Assembly (NCBI RefSeq): GCF_042665545.1
Contig: NZ_JBHTCM010000025.1
Coordinates: 62,001 to 126,000 of the forward strand
DNA: 64,000 bases
Reading direction: 5' to 3'
Origin: Rhodocista pekingensis
GTDB lineage: Bacteria; Pseudomonadota; Alphaproteobacteria; Azospirillales; Azospirillaceae
The notes below the pieces were generated by a model. The model saw only the letters and a list, made by a program, of their open reading frames with translations. It made no database searches and was not told the DNA's origin. Below, piece after piece: positions 34,877 to 42,840 of this stretch. A program made the translations under genes and the position numbers. Each line of letters starts with the position of its first letter. Position 1 is the stretch's first letter.

Positions 34877-35269
34877 CTATTCCGCCGCCTGGGGCAGCAG
34901 CGACAGGCGGTGCCGGACGATCCGTTCCGCTTCGAGCCAGTGCTCCAGGTCGCGGCCGCTCTGCTGGCCGTCGCGCAGCCAGAGCAGGTAGGCTTCGGTG
35001 CGGATCTCGTCCAGCAGCTCGGCGGATGGGGTGCCGGCCAGCGCATCGGCCATCGGGGCGATGATCTCGTCGTTCGCGGCGGTCTTCTTCCGGGCCCCGC
35101 GCTTCGGCGTTGACGCCTTGGCGGATGCCGCGGCCGAGCTGGCGCGACGGGTGGCCTTCTTGGCGTCGAGCGCGGCCGGCAGATCGGCGGCCGGCATGTC
35201 GACATCGGTGCCCGTGGCGCCGGAGACGATCAGGTCCGGGACGTCGGGGCTGTCGGACTTCTGGGGCAT
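34877..35269 (-). CDS. DUF2934 domain protein
   Basis: 130 residues. A low-complexity Ala/Lys/Ser/Thr-rich middle (KKATRRASSAAASAKASTPKRGARKK) has histone-like basic character. The C-terminus IRTEAYLLWLRDGQQSGRDLEHWLEAE is the DUF2934 signature. The ATG at 35269 follows a GGAGAG sequence. The DUF2934 function is not established; the basic linker would allow nucleic-acid binding. Stops converge with the zinc-finger gene, 27 bases apart. Confidence 0.75.
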   Translation of the reverse strand: MPQKSDSPDVPDLIVSGATGTDVDMPAADLPAALDAKKATRRASSAAASAKASTPKRGARKKTAANDEIIAPMADALAGTPSAELLDEIRTEAYLLWLRDGQQSGRDLEHWLEAERIVRHRLSLLPQAAE

Positions 35270-35467
35270 GGGCAACTCTCCATCAGGGGGGAAGCGAGAA
35301 GCGCACCGTACCGACGAGTACGGCGGGTATTACGCGCCGCCGCATTGATGCGGGTCAATAGTCTCTAACCCGCGGGCGGTTGCAATTTTGCGACAGCAGG
35401 ATGAACGGGACCCCCGCGCGAAACGCCGCGCAGCACCATGACGGGGGCCGGACGACGGAGTATGAAG

Positions 35468-36109
35468 ATGACGGCACCCTGCCCTCCCCGTCCCGTTCTT
35501 CCGGACTCTTTCTCCATGGCACGCCGATCCAGCCGCTCCAGACCTGCGAACCCCGACCAGTTCGATCTGTTCGAGATGCCGGAGGCGACGGCGGTGATGC
35601 TGACCTTCTCCGGTCGCACGGTCGATCTGGCGCAACCGGACCTGAGCAAGTTCAGCATCGAGGATATCGCCCGTCCCCTCGCCTTCCAGTGCCGGTTCGT
35701 CGGCAATACGACGGATTTCTACAGCGTGGCCCAGCACTGCGTGCTGGCGAGCCGGTTGGCGCCGCCGGGCTTCGAGTACGAGGCGCTCCTGCACGACGCG
35801 GAAGAGGCGTTCACCGGCGACTGGCCCACCCCGTGGAAAGTCCGTATCGGTCGGGAGACGATCGAGGCGGCGATCGCGCCGGTGAAGCGGGCCGTCGCCG
35901 CCCGTTTCGGGCTGCGCTATCCGCAGCCGCGCGAGGTCAAGATCGCCGACCAGCGCGCCTTGGCGACAGAACTGCGCGACCTCTGCGCGCCGCACCGGGT
36001 CAACTGGAAGGACCTGCCCCCTCCCAGCGCCATGCCCATCGTGGCATTGCCCCCGGCGGCGGCCATGCAGGCCTTCCTGGAGCGGTACGAGGACCTGCGT
36101 CCGCGGTGA
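35468..36109 (+). CDS. HD-superfamily phosphohydrolase (YfbR-like)
   Basis: 213 residues from the ATG at 35468, which has GGAG seven bases upstream. The metal-binding HD pattern appears as YSVAQHCVLASRL and ALLHDAEEAFTGDWPTPWK (H...HD), with KIADQRALATE supplying the later Asp. FCRFVGNTTDFYSVAQH-type motifs are common in HD nucleotidases and phage-related phosphohydrolases. Substrate is probably a nucleotide or phosphate ester; unknown. Monocistronic. The first ~35 residues are poorly conserved in character and the start could be later. Confidence 0.7.
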   Translation: MTAPCPPRPVLPDSFSMARRSSRSRPANPDQFDLFEMPEATAVMLTFSGRTVDLAQPDLSKFSIEDIARPLAFQCRFVGNTTDFYSVAQHCVLASRLAPPGFEYEALLHDAEEAFTGDWPTPWKVRIGRETIEAAIAPVKRAVAARFGLRYPQPREVKIADQRALATELRDLCAPHRVNWKDLPPPSAMPIVALPPAAAMQAFLERYEDLRPR

Positions 36110-36144
36110 GGCGCGCCGCGGCCATGGACGCCAGACAGCAGGAA

Positions 36145-36163
36145 GGCATGCTGGCATGCCAGC
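36145..36163. repeat. GCATGC-centred palindromes, left copy
   Basis: GGCATG-CTGG-CATGCC overlaps a perfect 14-bp palindrome, GCTGGCATGCCAGC (36150-36163). The 11-mer GGCATGCTGGC recurs at 37508-37518, on the other side of the orphan gene at 36194-37285. Confidence 0.55.
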
Positions 36164-36193
36164 GCACCACGCTGCCTGCATGGTGGGGCTCTG

Positions 36194-37285
36194 TCAGCGC
36201 AGCACATCGTGCAGGATGGAGAACAGCTCCTCCAGCTCCTCCGACCGGAGGCGCTTTTTCGGATTTCCGCGGGTGAAGCTCTCGAAAATCTCGATGGAGT
36301 GGTCGAGCTTGTTGAAAGCCGATCCCATATCAAAATAATAACGCCGGCAGTTCATCAGAAATTTCTGGAAATCACCTGCGGACTTCTTCTGGATGAACAG
36401 CGCTTCGTAGCTTTCCTTGTATTCGCCGATGATGGAGGAAACCCCGCGCCAGGAGTCACGGAGCTTGCCCTTCACCACATCGCACTGGCCCTCGATCTGG
36501 AGGCGCAGGCTCTGGGGCACGAAATCGGCCGGGCCGGAATGGTCCTTGAGCCAGCCTGCCAGATCGCGGATCGCGTCGTAGCGGCGGAAATACTGGAATT
36601 CGAAGAAGGTGACGCCCTTCCAGGCGAAGATGATCTCGTTGCCCTCGGTCAGCGGGATCGAGAGGGCCGACAGCAGCGGGAACAGGCTGGAGATGTCCGA
36701 GCCGTCCCAGATACGCTCGATGAAGTCATCCACCCGCCGGACCGTCGCCGCCGACCTGTCGGTCAGCCCGAACTCGATCATCGGCTGGACCTTGCGCCGG
36801 ACATGGTCGCGGATCGCCTGCCATTCGTCGTCGGTGATGCGCAGATAGGCGTCCGGGACGGCGACGTCGTAGCGCTGGAAGTTCGTCTTCAGCAGGAAGG
36901 GGTCGAGCGACGGCGACTCTTTCAGCACGCGCAGGATCGCCCTGTCCGTTCCGGTGTCGGCATGCCCCGTCGTGCCGAAGGTGTGGGCGAACTCGCGGAT
37001 GACGGCGTCGAAGCGGCTGTCGTTCAGCGAGACGGAGGCGCCGCCCTCCAGGATCCGGTCGGCGTCGTAGGGGAAGTAGAGCATCGTGTCGATGACCGGC
37101 TCCCCCGGGCGGCCCGCTTTGCCGTCCAGCGCGGGTTCCTTGAAGAAGACCCCGTAGTTGAGCGGCCGCACGGAAAAGAGCCGTGCCGGTTCCGTGCCGG
37201 CGGCGGACTGCCTGGTGATCTCCAGGACATTGAAGACTTTGGACGATCCGGACGTCAGCGTGAGCTTGAGGAGCTTCTTGTCCAT
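36194..37285 (-). CDS. Uncharacterised protein (orphan, flanked by palindromic repeats)
   Basis: 363 residues that I do not recognise. There is no signal peptide and no membrane segment. The first ~110 residues look beta-rich (KLTLTSGSSKVFNVLEITRQ). The rest is mixed alpha/beta and helical, with FEFQYFRRYDAIRDLAGWL and a charged helical C-terminus ending RSEELEELFSILHDVLR. Codon composition is somewhat less GC-extreme than its neighbours (AAA/AAG-rich stretches). Both flanks contain GCATGC palindromes sharing an 11-mer. No operon partner; function unknown. Confidence 0.7.
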   Translation of the reverse strand: MDKKLLKLTLTSGSSKVFNVLEITRQSAAGTEPARLFSVRPLNYGVFFKEPALDGKAGRPGEPVIDTMLYFPYDADRILEGGASVSLNDSRFDAVIREFAHTFGTTGHADTGTDRAILRVLKESPSLDPFLLKTNFQRYDVAVPDAYLRITDDEWQAIRDHVRRKVQPMIEFGLTDRSAATVRRVDDFIERIWDGSDISSLFPLLSALSIPLTEGNEIIFAWKGVTFFEFQYFRRYDAIRDLAGWLKDHSGPADFVPQSLRLQIEGQCDVVKGKLRDSWRGVSSIIGEYKESYEALFIQKKSAGDFQKFLMNCRRYYFDMGSAFNKLDHSIEIFESFTRGNPKKRLRSEELEELFSILHDVLR

Positions 37286-37634
37286 GCCAGGGGGCTGCTG
37301 GAAAGCGCGCCTGGGCGGGCGCAGGACAGGGGCGGCCGGGCCGGCACCACCAACGAGAAAGGTATCGGCTTGCCGACACTACGGAATATCGAGCCGCGGT
37401 GTCCAGCCGCGTAGCGGGGTGTCACCACCCCTGTGTGCGGGGTGGACGGCCGTTCCGGCCGGTTGCTCCGGAACAGCCATGCCTGCCTTATGGCAGGACA
37501 CGATGCAGGCATGCTGGCCTGAAGGCTCTGCACCAGGGCAGCATGCCCGCCTTCCGGCCTGGCGCTGCGGACGGGCGCTTGGCAAGCCGCCGCTTCGCGC
37601 GTAGAAGCGGGCGGTTCCGCGGAAGGGGATTTCC
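37286..37634. other. Intergenic region rich in small hairpins
   Basis: About 350 bases between the orphan gene (leftward) and a GT4 gene (rightward). The centre (37479-37547) holds interlocking inverted repeats listed separately. GGAAGGGGA just before 37635 is the ribosome-binding site of the GT4 gene. No coding potential convincing enough to call. Confidence 0.5.
37479..37547. repeat. Interlocking GCATGC inverted repeats, right copy
   Basis: Three overlapping stems are visible: CCTGCC-TTAT-GGCAGG (37482-37497), ATGCCTGC with GCAGGCAT (37479-37486 and 37505-37512), and GGCATGCTG with CAGCATGCC (37508-37516 and 37539-37547). The segment could fold into a cruciform or a structured RNA, and shares the 11-mer GGCATGCTGGC with 36145-36155. 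Confidence 0.5.
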
Positions 37635-38813
37635 ATGCTGGACGAGGCCGAAGCGATGCCGGCAGCCGACGCGGGCGCCCGGACCGTGCCGGAGAAGCGG
37701 CCGCTGCTTCTCTTCCTGGTGACCGAGGACTGGTACTTCTGTTCGCATCGCCTGCCGGCCGCCCGCGCCGCGCGTGACGCCGGGTTCCGGGTGGCCGTCG
37801 CCACCCGCGTCGCCCGCCACGGCGCCGCCATCGAGGCGGAGGGCTTCGAGCTGCATCCCCTGCCCTGGGTCCGGCGCAGCCTGAACCCGCTGGCGGCCCT
37901 GCGCGACGTGCTGGCGATCGCCCGGCTCTACGCCCGGCTGAAGCCGGACGTCGTCCACCATGTCGCGGTGAAGCCGGCGGTGCTGGGGGGTATCGCGGCG
38001 GTCCTGGCCGGCGTGCCGGGCGTGGTCACCACCCTGGCCGGACGCGGCCTGCTGCTGCAACGCGAGGACGGCGCCGGCCGGCTGGCCGGAGTTCTGCTGC
38101 GGACACTCCTGCGCGCGGTCGGGCTGGGGCGGCGGGCGCGGGTCATCGTGCAGAACCGGGACGATCTGGCGTGGCTGGGCGGTGTGCCGGCGACCCTGAT
38201 CCGCGGTTCCGGCGTGCCGCTCGACCGTTTCGTCCCGCTTCCCCTGCCCCCGGACGGGACACCGTTCACCCTGGCGCAGGTGTCGCGGATGCTGACCATC
38301 AAGGGCGTGGACGTGCTGGTGGGCGCCGTGCGGCGGGTCCGTGCCCGTGGCCTGGACGTGCGCCTGATCCTGGCCGGGGAGCCGGACCGCGAGAGCCACG
38401 CCGCCATCGGTGCCGGGACGCTGGAGGCGTGGGCGCGGGAACCGGGCATCGAGTGGCCGGGCCATGTCAGCGACGTCCGCACCGTCTGGGCGCGTGCGCA
38501 TCTGGCTGTGCTGGCGTCGCGCGGGGGCGAGGGCGTGCCCATGTGCCTGCTGGAAGCGGCGGCGTGCGGGCGCCCCCTGCTGGCCACCGACATTCCCGGC
38601 AGCCGGGAGGTGGCGCAGGCCGGGCGCAACGCGGTCCTGGTGGCCCCCGACGACGCGGATGCCCTGGCCGGGGCGATCGCCGCCCTGGCCACCGACCGCG
38701 CCCGGCTGGAGAGGCTGGCGGCCGGCAGCCGCGGTGTCGTCGATCCCGCCTTCGGGGCGGCGACGGTGGCCGCGGAGACGGTCGCCGTCTACCGGGCGCT
38801 GCTGGACCGTTGA
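37635..38813 (+). CDS. Glycosyltransferase family 4 protein
   Basis: 392 residues with a GT-B fold. The N-terminal acceptor domain begins LLFLVTEDWYFCSHRLPAARAARDAG and contains KPDVVHHVAVKPAVLGGIAA. The C-terminal nucleotide-sugar domain has AQVSRMLTIKGVDVLVGAV, WPGHVSDVRTVWARAHLAVL and the ExxE-type GEGVPMCLLEAAACGRPLLATDIPGSREV. AAGGGG lies six bases before the ATG. It stands alone, 13 kb from the main glycan island. Surface glycan synthesis is likely; donor and acceptor unknown. Confidence 0.88.
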   Translation: MLDEAEAMPAADAGARTVPEKRPLLLFLVTEDWYFCSHRLPAARAARDAGFRVAVATRVARHGAAIEAEGFELHPLPWVRRSLNPLAALRDVLAIARLYARLKPDVVHHVAVKPAVLGGIAAVLAGVPGVVTTLAGRGLLLQREDGAGRLAGVLLRTLLRAVGLGRRARVIVQNRDDLAWLGGVPATLIRGSGVPLDRFVPLPLPPDGTPFTLAQVSRMLTIKGVDVLVGAVRRVRARGLDVRLILAGEPDRESHAAIGAGTLEAWAREPGIEWPGHVSDVRTVWARAHLAVLASRGGEGVPMCLLEAAACGRPLLATDIPGSREVAQAGRNAVLVAPDDADALAGAIAALATDRARLERLAAGSRGVVDPAFGAATVAAETVAVYRALLDR

Positions 38814-38848
38814 TCCGGCACCACCGGCCTGGGAATGCCGGGGCTGTC

Positions 38849-40063
38849 TCAGGGCTTGTCCAGGCGGGCAGCCAGCCGACGCAGCACGGCATCCACCTCC
38901 GCCGCGGCATCGTCCAGTCCGCGGGTGTCCAGCCCGCTCAGGTCCAGCCGGGCGCGACCCCAGGACAGGTCCGCGGGATCGCCGGCCTTGTCCTTCGTCC
39001 CGGCCCGCGCCGCGTGAGTCCGCCCTTGGGAGCGCCGTCCCGTGAGTGGCCGGGCCGATTGCAGGCGGAGCGGCGCCAGATCCGTCAGAGCATAGAGCTT
39101 GTGCGTGCCGCGGCCGGACAGCTCCACGACCAGGCCCAGCGCCTCCAGTTTCTCCAGCATCTTGCCGGCGCCGCGGGGGGAGCAGCTCGGCAGCGGGGCG
39201 GTGCCGGCGGGTTCCGCCGGGGACAAGCGTCGTGGATCGCGTCCGCCGGAGAGCGCCCGCGCCACGCCCTCGGGGTTGACCGAGGGCGCCAGGGCCAGCA
39301 GGTCCACGACCTGGGGCAGGCGGGAATGGCTGCGGCTGTGCGCCTCCGCCGTGCCGCGGGCCGCGCGCCAGCAGCGTTCCAGATCCAGCAGCAGGCCGAG
39401 CGCCTGACCCGCCTCGGCGCGCAGCCCGTCCAGGAAGGTCGCCATCCAGCGGCCGGTCGGCTGCTCCCAGGCGCTCCGCCCGCGCAGGCTCGCGGCCCCC
39501 AGCAGCAGCGGGCACTCCGCCCGCAGCAGGCCGCGCTGCACGAGAAAGCGCGGCAGGGCGGCCCAGAGGGCGGGGCGCTCCCCGCCGCGCTCGATCCAGC
39601 GCCGCAGTCCCAGGCCGGCGGCGATCAATGTCGGGACGTCTCCGGCATCCCGGTCGAGGTCGGCCAGGGCGGCCGCGATGCGATCGTCCACCGGCCCCTC
39701 GGCATCCGTTCCGGCCGCCTCCGCGCTGGCGGCAGGATCGGACCGCGCCGGTGCCGACCAGTGCAGCAGGCGCAGCGCATGCGCCGTGGCACCACCGTCC
39801 CGGCCGCCCGCCGGCCCGGTGGCGCCGAGGGCGGCCGGTGCCTCGGGGCGCAGCCCCAGGGCGGCGGCGCCCAGCCGGGCCGGATCGACCCGGATACCGT
39901 CCAGCTCGGCCTGGGCGACCGCGGCGGCGATGCGGACCCGGAAGTGCCAGGCCGGCAGCAGCGGGCAGCCGATCAGCGCCCCGTCCAACCGGGCGACAGC
40001 CGCCGCCGCCTGTTCCAGCGGGCGCGCCAGGGAGGAGAGAAGGGCCGGCGGCAGGGCGGTCAT
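38849..40063 (-). CDS. DUF1612/helix-turn-helix-like protein (RHE_PE00001-type)
   Basis: 404 residues, very Ala/Leu/Arg-rich. The N-terminal segment LIGCPLLPAWHFRVRIAAAVAQAELDGIRVD and the middle LLLDLERCWRAARGTAEAHSRSHSRLPQVVDLLALAPSVNPEGVARAL are consistent with this family, best known from rhizobial plasmids. A winged-helix-like segment, GAGKMLEKLEALGLVVELSGRGTHKLYALTDLAPL, follows near residue 310. The recognition is by pattern only. It converges on the GT4 gene (stops 35 bases apart). DNA-binding is plausible; the biological role is unknown. Its resemblance to plasmid genes fits the nearby repAB genes. Confidence 0.6.
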   Translation of the reverse strand: MTALPPALLSSLARPLEQAAAAVARLDGALIGCPLLPAWHFRVRIAAAVAQAELDGIRVDPARLGAAALGLRPEAPAALGATGPAGGRDGGATAHALRLLHWSAPARSDPAASAEAAGTDAEGPVDDRIAAALADLDRDAGDVPTLIAAGLGLRRWIERGGERPALWAALPRFLVQRGLLRAECPLLLGAASLRGRSAWEQPTGRWMATFLDGLRAEAGQALGLLLDLERCWRAARGTAEAHSRSHSRLPQVVDLLALAPSVNPEGVARALSGGRDPRRLSPAEPAGTAPLPSCSPRGAGKMLEKLEALGLVVELSGRGTHKLYALTDLAPLRLQSARPLTGRRSQGRTHAARAGTKDKAGDPADLSWGRARLDLSGLDTRGLDDAAAEVDAVLRRLAARLDKP

Positions 40064-40297
40064 CGTGTCGGGAACATGGGCGGAAGGACCTCCGGCCGGG
40101 TGTGCGCCAACGGGGCGGCATTGTCAGCCCCTTTCTGCCGCCCGGACCAGCCCCGGGGTGCCGGGCGGGCGAGGACAGTCTTCGGCTGTCCGCCGGTCTC
40201 TTTTCCAGGGTCCGTAAATCCTATATTGACCGTCGCCCTGCGAAGAAGACCGTTGCTGCCGACAGGGGCGCTCCGGTCCGCAGCATCGTGAAACACC

Positions 40298-41380
40298 GTG
40301 GCCAGGAATCCCGTGCAGGCGTCTTCCCTTCTGACCCAGGAACCCGCCCCGGTGACACCGGAAGCAGCGGCCGGCACGGCCCGGTTCCTGCTGCCCCGCC
40401 TGGGGATACTGGAGAGCTTCTTCCTGGAGGTTCGGGCGGAGGTCGATGCCGATCTTGCCGGCCATTTCGTCTCCCCGTCCGGGAAATCCTATCCGCTCGG
40501 CTGCTGCCGGGAGATCACCCTGTGCGCCCTGGAAAAGCTCCACGCCCGGATCGCCGAGCCCCGGTGCGAGGCCAGCCGCGCGCTGGCGGATTTCATCCGG
40601 GACGGTGGCACGCTCCGCTGCATCTGGGGCATCCTGCGGGACCGGTACTTCCAGACGGCCCTCCAGCTCGGCGGTCTTTATGTGGACGTGGCCAACGACA
40701 CGGTGACGGTGACCAAGCCGAAGGTCGAGATCCTGCCGATGGAGGAGTCCGGGATGGCGGCGGTGCGGGATGCCGCGCATTTCGCCCGGATCGCGGAGTC
40801 CTACTGGGGGCTGCGCATCTATGCCAACACGGCGCTGCCCTCGCTCGCTCCGTTGCTGCCGATGATCGGTGCCGCGCCGGGCAAGCCGCCGGGCCTTCTG
40901 TCCGCCACGCTCTACATGGTGGAGCTGTTCTGCCGCGACCGGTTCCAGGCGGCCGAGGCCTGGCTGGCCAGCGCGCCCGAACCGCCGCCGGAGATCGTGG
41001 CCGACCTCCGGCGGCGCCATGGGCAGGAGCCCGGCGACACGGCCAACGGTCGGCAGGCGGCGGTAGAGGCCTGCCGGTCCTATCGGGCGTCGGACCGTGC
41101 CTTCGATACGGCCTGGATCAACGGTTTCCTGAACCGGCTCAGTGGAAAGACATCAACGGAGGACGCAGCGATGACCGGCAAGCCGAGCATCGTCACGATC
41201 GACGGTCACCCCTACGACATGAATGCCCTGTCCGAAGAGGCGCGGGCGCAGATCGCCGGTCTTCAGGCGACCGACCAGGAGATCACCCACCTGAAGACCC
41301 GTCTCGCCATCGCGCAGACGGCCCGCGCAGCCTATGCCATGGCGCTGAAGGCCGAGTTGGAGAAGAGTCGTCGCCTGTAG
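40298..41380 (+). CDS. Uncharacterised protein with C-terminal DUF6447 segment
   Basis: 360 residues. The N-terminal ~290 residues I do not recognise; they are soluble, alpha/beta, with LPLGCCREITLCALEKLHARI and LQLGGLYVDVANDTVTVTKPKVEI. The last ~69 residues, VTIDGHPYDMNALSEEARAQIAGLQATDQEI and the helix after it, match the small DUF6447 family, which usually stands alone at about this length. Inside the frame, GGAGG at 41158 precedes an ATG at 41171, so the small protein could also be made separately. A UUCG-loop hairpin followed by T-rich sequence (about 40173-40205) lies upstream. Function unknown. Confidence 0.7.
   Translation: MARNPVQASSLLTQEPAPVTPEAAAGTARFLLPRLGILESFFLEVRAEVDADLAGHFVSPSGKSYPLGCCREITLCALEKLHARIAEPRCEASRALADFIRDGGTLRCIWGILRDRYFQTALQLGGLYVDVANDTVTVTKPKVEILPMEESGMAAVRDAAHFARIAESYWGLRIYANTALPSLAPLLPMIGAAPGKPPGLLSATLYMVELFCRDRFQAAEAWLASAPEPPPEIVADLRRRHGQEPGDTANGRQAAVEACRSYRASDRAFDTAWINGFLNRLSGKTSTEDAAMTGKPSIVTIDGHPYDMNALSEEARAQIAGLQATDQEITHLKTRLAIAQTARAAYAMALKAELEKSRRL
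41158..41173 (+). promoter_or_regulatory. Internal ribosome-binding site and in-frame start
   Basis: GGAGG (41158-41162), an 8-base spacer and ATG (41171-41173) lie in frame within the gene at 40298-41380. Initiation here would give a 69-residue DUF6447 protein ending at 41380. This is the best Shine-Dalgarno/ATG pair near this gene. Confidence 0.55.
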
Positions 41381-41432
41381 CGGTTCAGTGCGAAGGACCA
41401 CCAGCAGCAGCGCCATCCTGATGGCGGGGCCT

Positions 41433-42836
41433 TCAGTCGGCGGCTGAAGCGCCGCCGCCGCCCAATGCCTTGTACAAGCTGATGGCGTTGCCGATCTCAT
41501 CGCGCTTCAGGTCCAATCGGGTCTGGCGCGCGGCGTAAAGCTGGCGTTGGGCGTCCAGCAGTTCCAGGCGCCCTTCCAGGCCGGCGCGATAGCGCAGGGT
41601 GGACAGTGCGAGACGCCGTTCGGCCGAGGCCACGGTGCGGTTCTGGGCATCGATCTGGCGGCCATAGGTGGCGCTGCCGGCCAGACCGTCGGCAACCTCC
41701 CGGAACGCCGTCTGGATGACCCGCTCATAGTCGGCGATGGCTTCGGACCTGCGGATCTCAGCCAACCGCAACTCGGCCCGTAGCTGACCGCCCATGAACA
41801 GGGGCTGGGTGATCTGCGGGGTGAAGCTCCAGCCCCGCTGTTCGCCGTTGAACAGGTTGCCCAGGATCGGGCTGGCGTATCCCAGCGAGGTGGTCAACGA
41901 CAGCCGCGGGAAAAAGGCGGCGCGCGCCGCCCCGATGTCGGCGTTGGCGGCCACCAGATTAAGCTCTGCCTGACGGATGTCGGGCCGCCGGGTCAGCAGG
42001 TCCGAGGGCAATCCGGCAGGCAGCCGGGTCCGCACCGCGCGCTCGTCCAGCGGCCATGGCGGCGGCAGGTCGCCGGGCAGGTCCGTGCCCACCAACAGGG
42101 TCAGAGCGTTGGTGGCGCGCGCCAGTGTCCGTGCGCGCTCTTCAAGATCGGCCTCGGCGGTGGCGACCTGACCTTCCGCCTGGGCCACGTCGAGGCCGCT
42201 GTTCTGGTCGGCGGCCTTGAGCCGGCGCGCCAGGTCCAGGGACTGCCGCCAATCGTCCAGCGTGCGGCGGGCCAGGTCCAGTTGTTCCTGGGCAAGGCGC
42301 TCGGCGAAATAAGCGTCGGCCACCGTGCCGACCAGCGCGATCTCGACCGTCCGGCGCCCTTCCTCGCTGGCCAGATAGCGGGCGAAAGCAGCGTCCGACA
42401 GCGACCGGACCCGGCCGAACAGGTCGATCTCGAAGGCGCTGATGCCGATGTCCAGGTTATGCTGAGTCTGGACGCGCCCGGCGGTGGCGGGATCGGCCTG
42501 GGGATCGGCGGCGATCCGCTGGCGGGTGACGCCGCCCGTGGCGTTGACCGCGGGCAGTCGGGCGGCCCGCTGGATGTTGTACTGCGCCTGCACCGCCTCG
42601 ACGTTCAGGGCCGCCAGCCGCAGGTCGCGGTTGTTCCGCAAGGCCAGCTCGATGAGCCGTTGCAGGCGCGGATCGCCGAACATGACACGCCAGTCCAGAT
42701 CGGCGGCAGGCCCGCCATCGGCAATGGTCGCCGGGGACGGGTAGGTATCCGGCACCGGCAGGCCCGGCCTGGCCGGATCCGGTGTCAGGGAGCAGGCGGA
42801 CAGCGCCAGCGACAGCGCAAGGATGGTCAGACGCAT
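41433..42836 (-). CDS. RND efflux outer-membrane factor lipoprotein (NodT/OprM family)
   Basis: 467 residues. A lipoprotein signal peptide ends in the lipobox LSAC. The family repeat structure is clear: WRVMFGDPRLQRLIELALRNNRDLRLAALNVEAVQAQYN in the first half, and DLLTRRPDIRQAELNLVAANADIGAARAAFFPRLSL before the second. Long coiled-coil helices contain DYERVIQTAFREVADGL and RYRAGLEGRLELLDAQRQLYAARQ. It forms the outer-membrane channel for the pump encoded upstream, corresponding to AdeC/OprM. Its start lies four bases after the stop of the RND gene. Confidence 0.93.
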   Translation of the reverse strand: MRLTILALSLALSACSLTPDPARPGLPVPDTYPSPATIADGGPAADLDWRVMFGDPRLQRLIELALRNNRDLRLAALNVEAVQAQYNIQRAARLPAVNATGGVTRQRIAADPQADPATAGRVQTQHNLDIGISAFEIDLFGRVRSLSDAAFARYLASEEGRRTVEIALVGTVADAYFAERLAQEQLDLARRTLDDWRQSLDLARRLKAADQNSGLDVAQAEGQVATAEADLEERARTLARATNALTLLVGTDLPGDLPPPWPLDERAVRTRLPAGLPSDLLTRRPDIRQAELNLVAANADIGAARAAFFPRLSLTTSLGYASPILGNLFNGEQRGWSFTPQITQPLFMGGQLRAELRLAEIRRSEAIADYERVIQTAFREVADGLAGSATYGRQIDAQNRTVASAERRLALSTLRYRAGLEGRLELLDAQRQLYAARQTRLDLKRDEIGNAISLYKALGGGGASAAD

Positions 42837-42840
42837 GGCA

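Noticed and set aside
37488..40121. Long minus-strand frame covering the GT4 gene and the DUF1612-like gene
   Set aside because: It has no recognisable domain and is the antisense of the GT4 gene, which shows complete motifs and a good ribosome-binding site.
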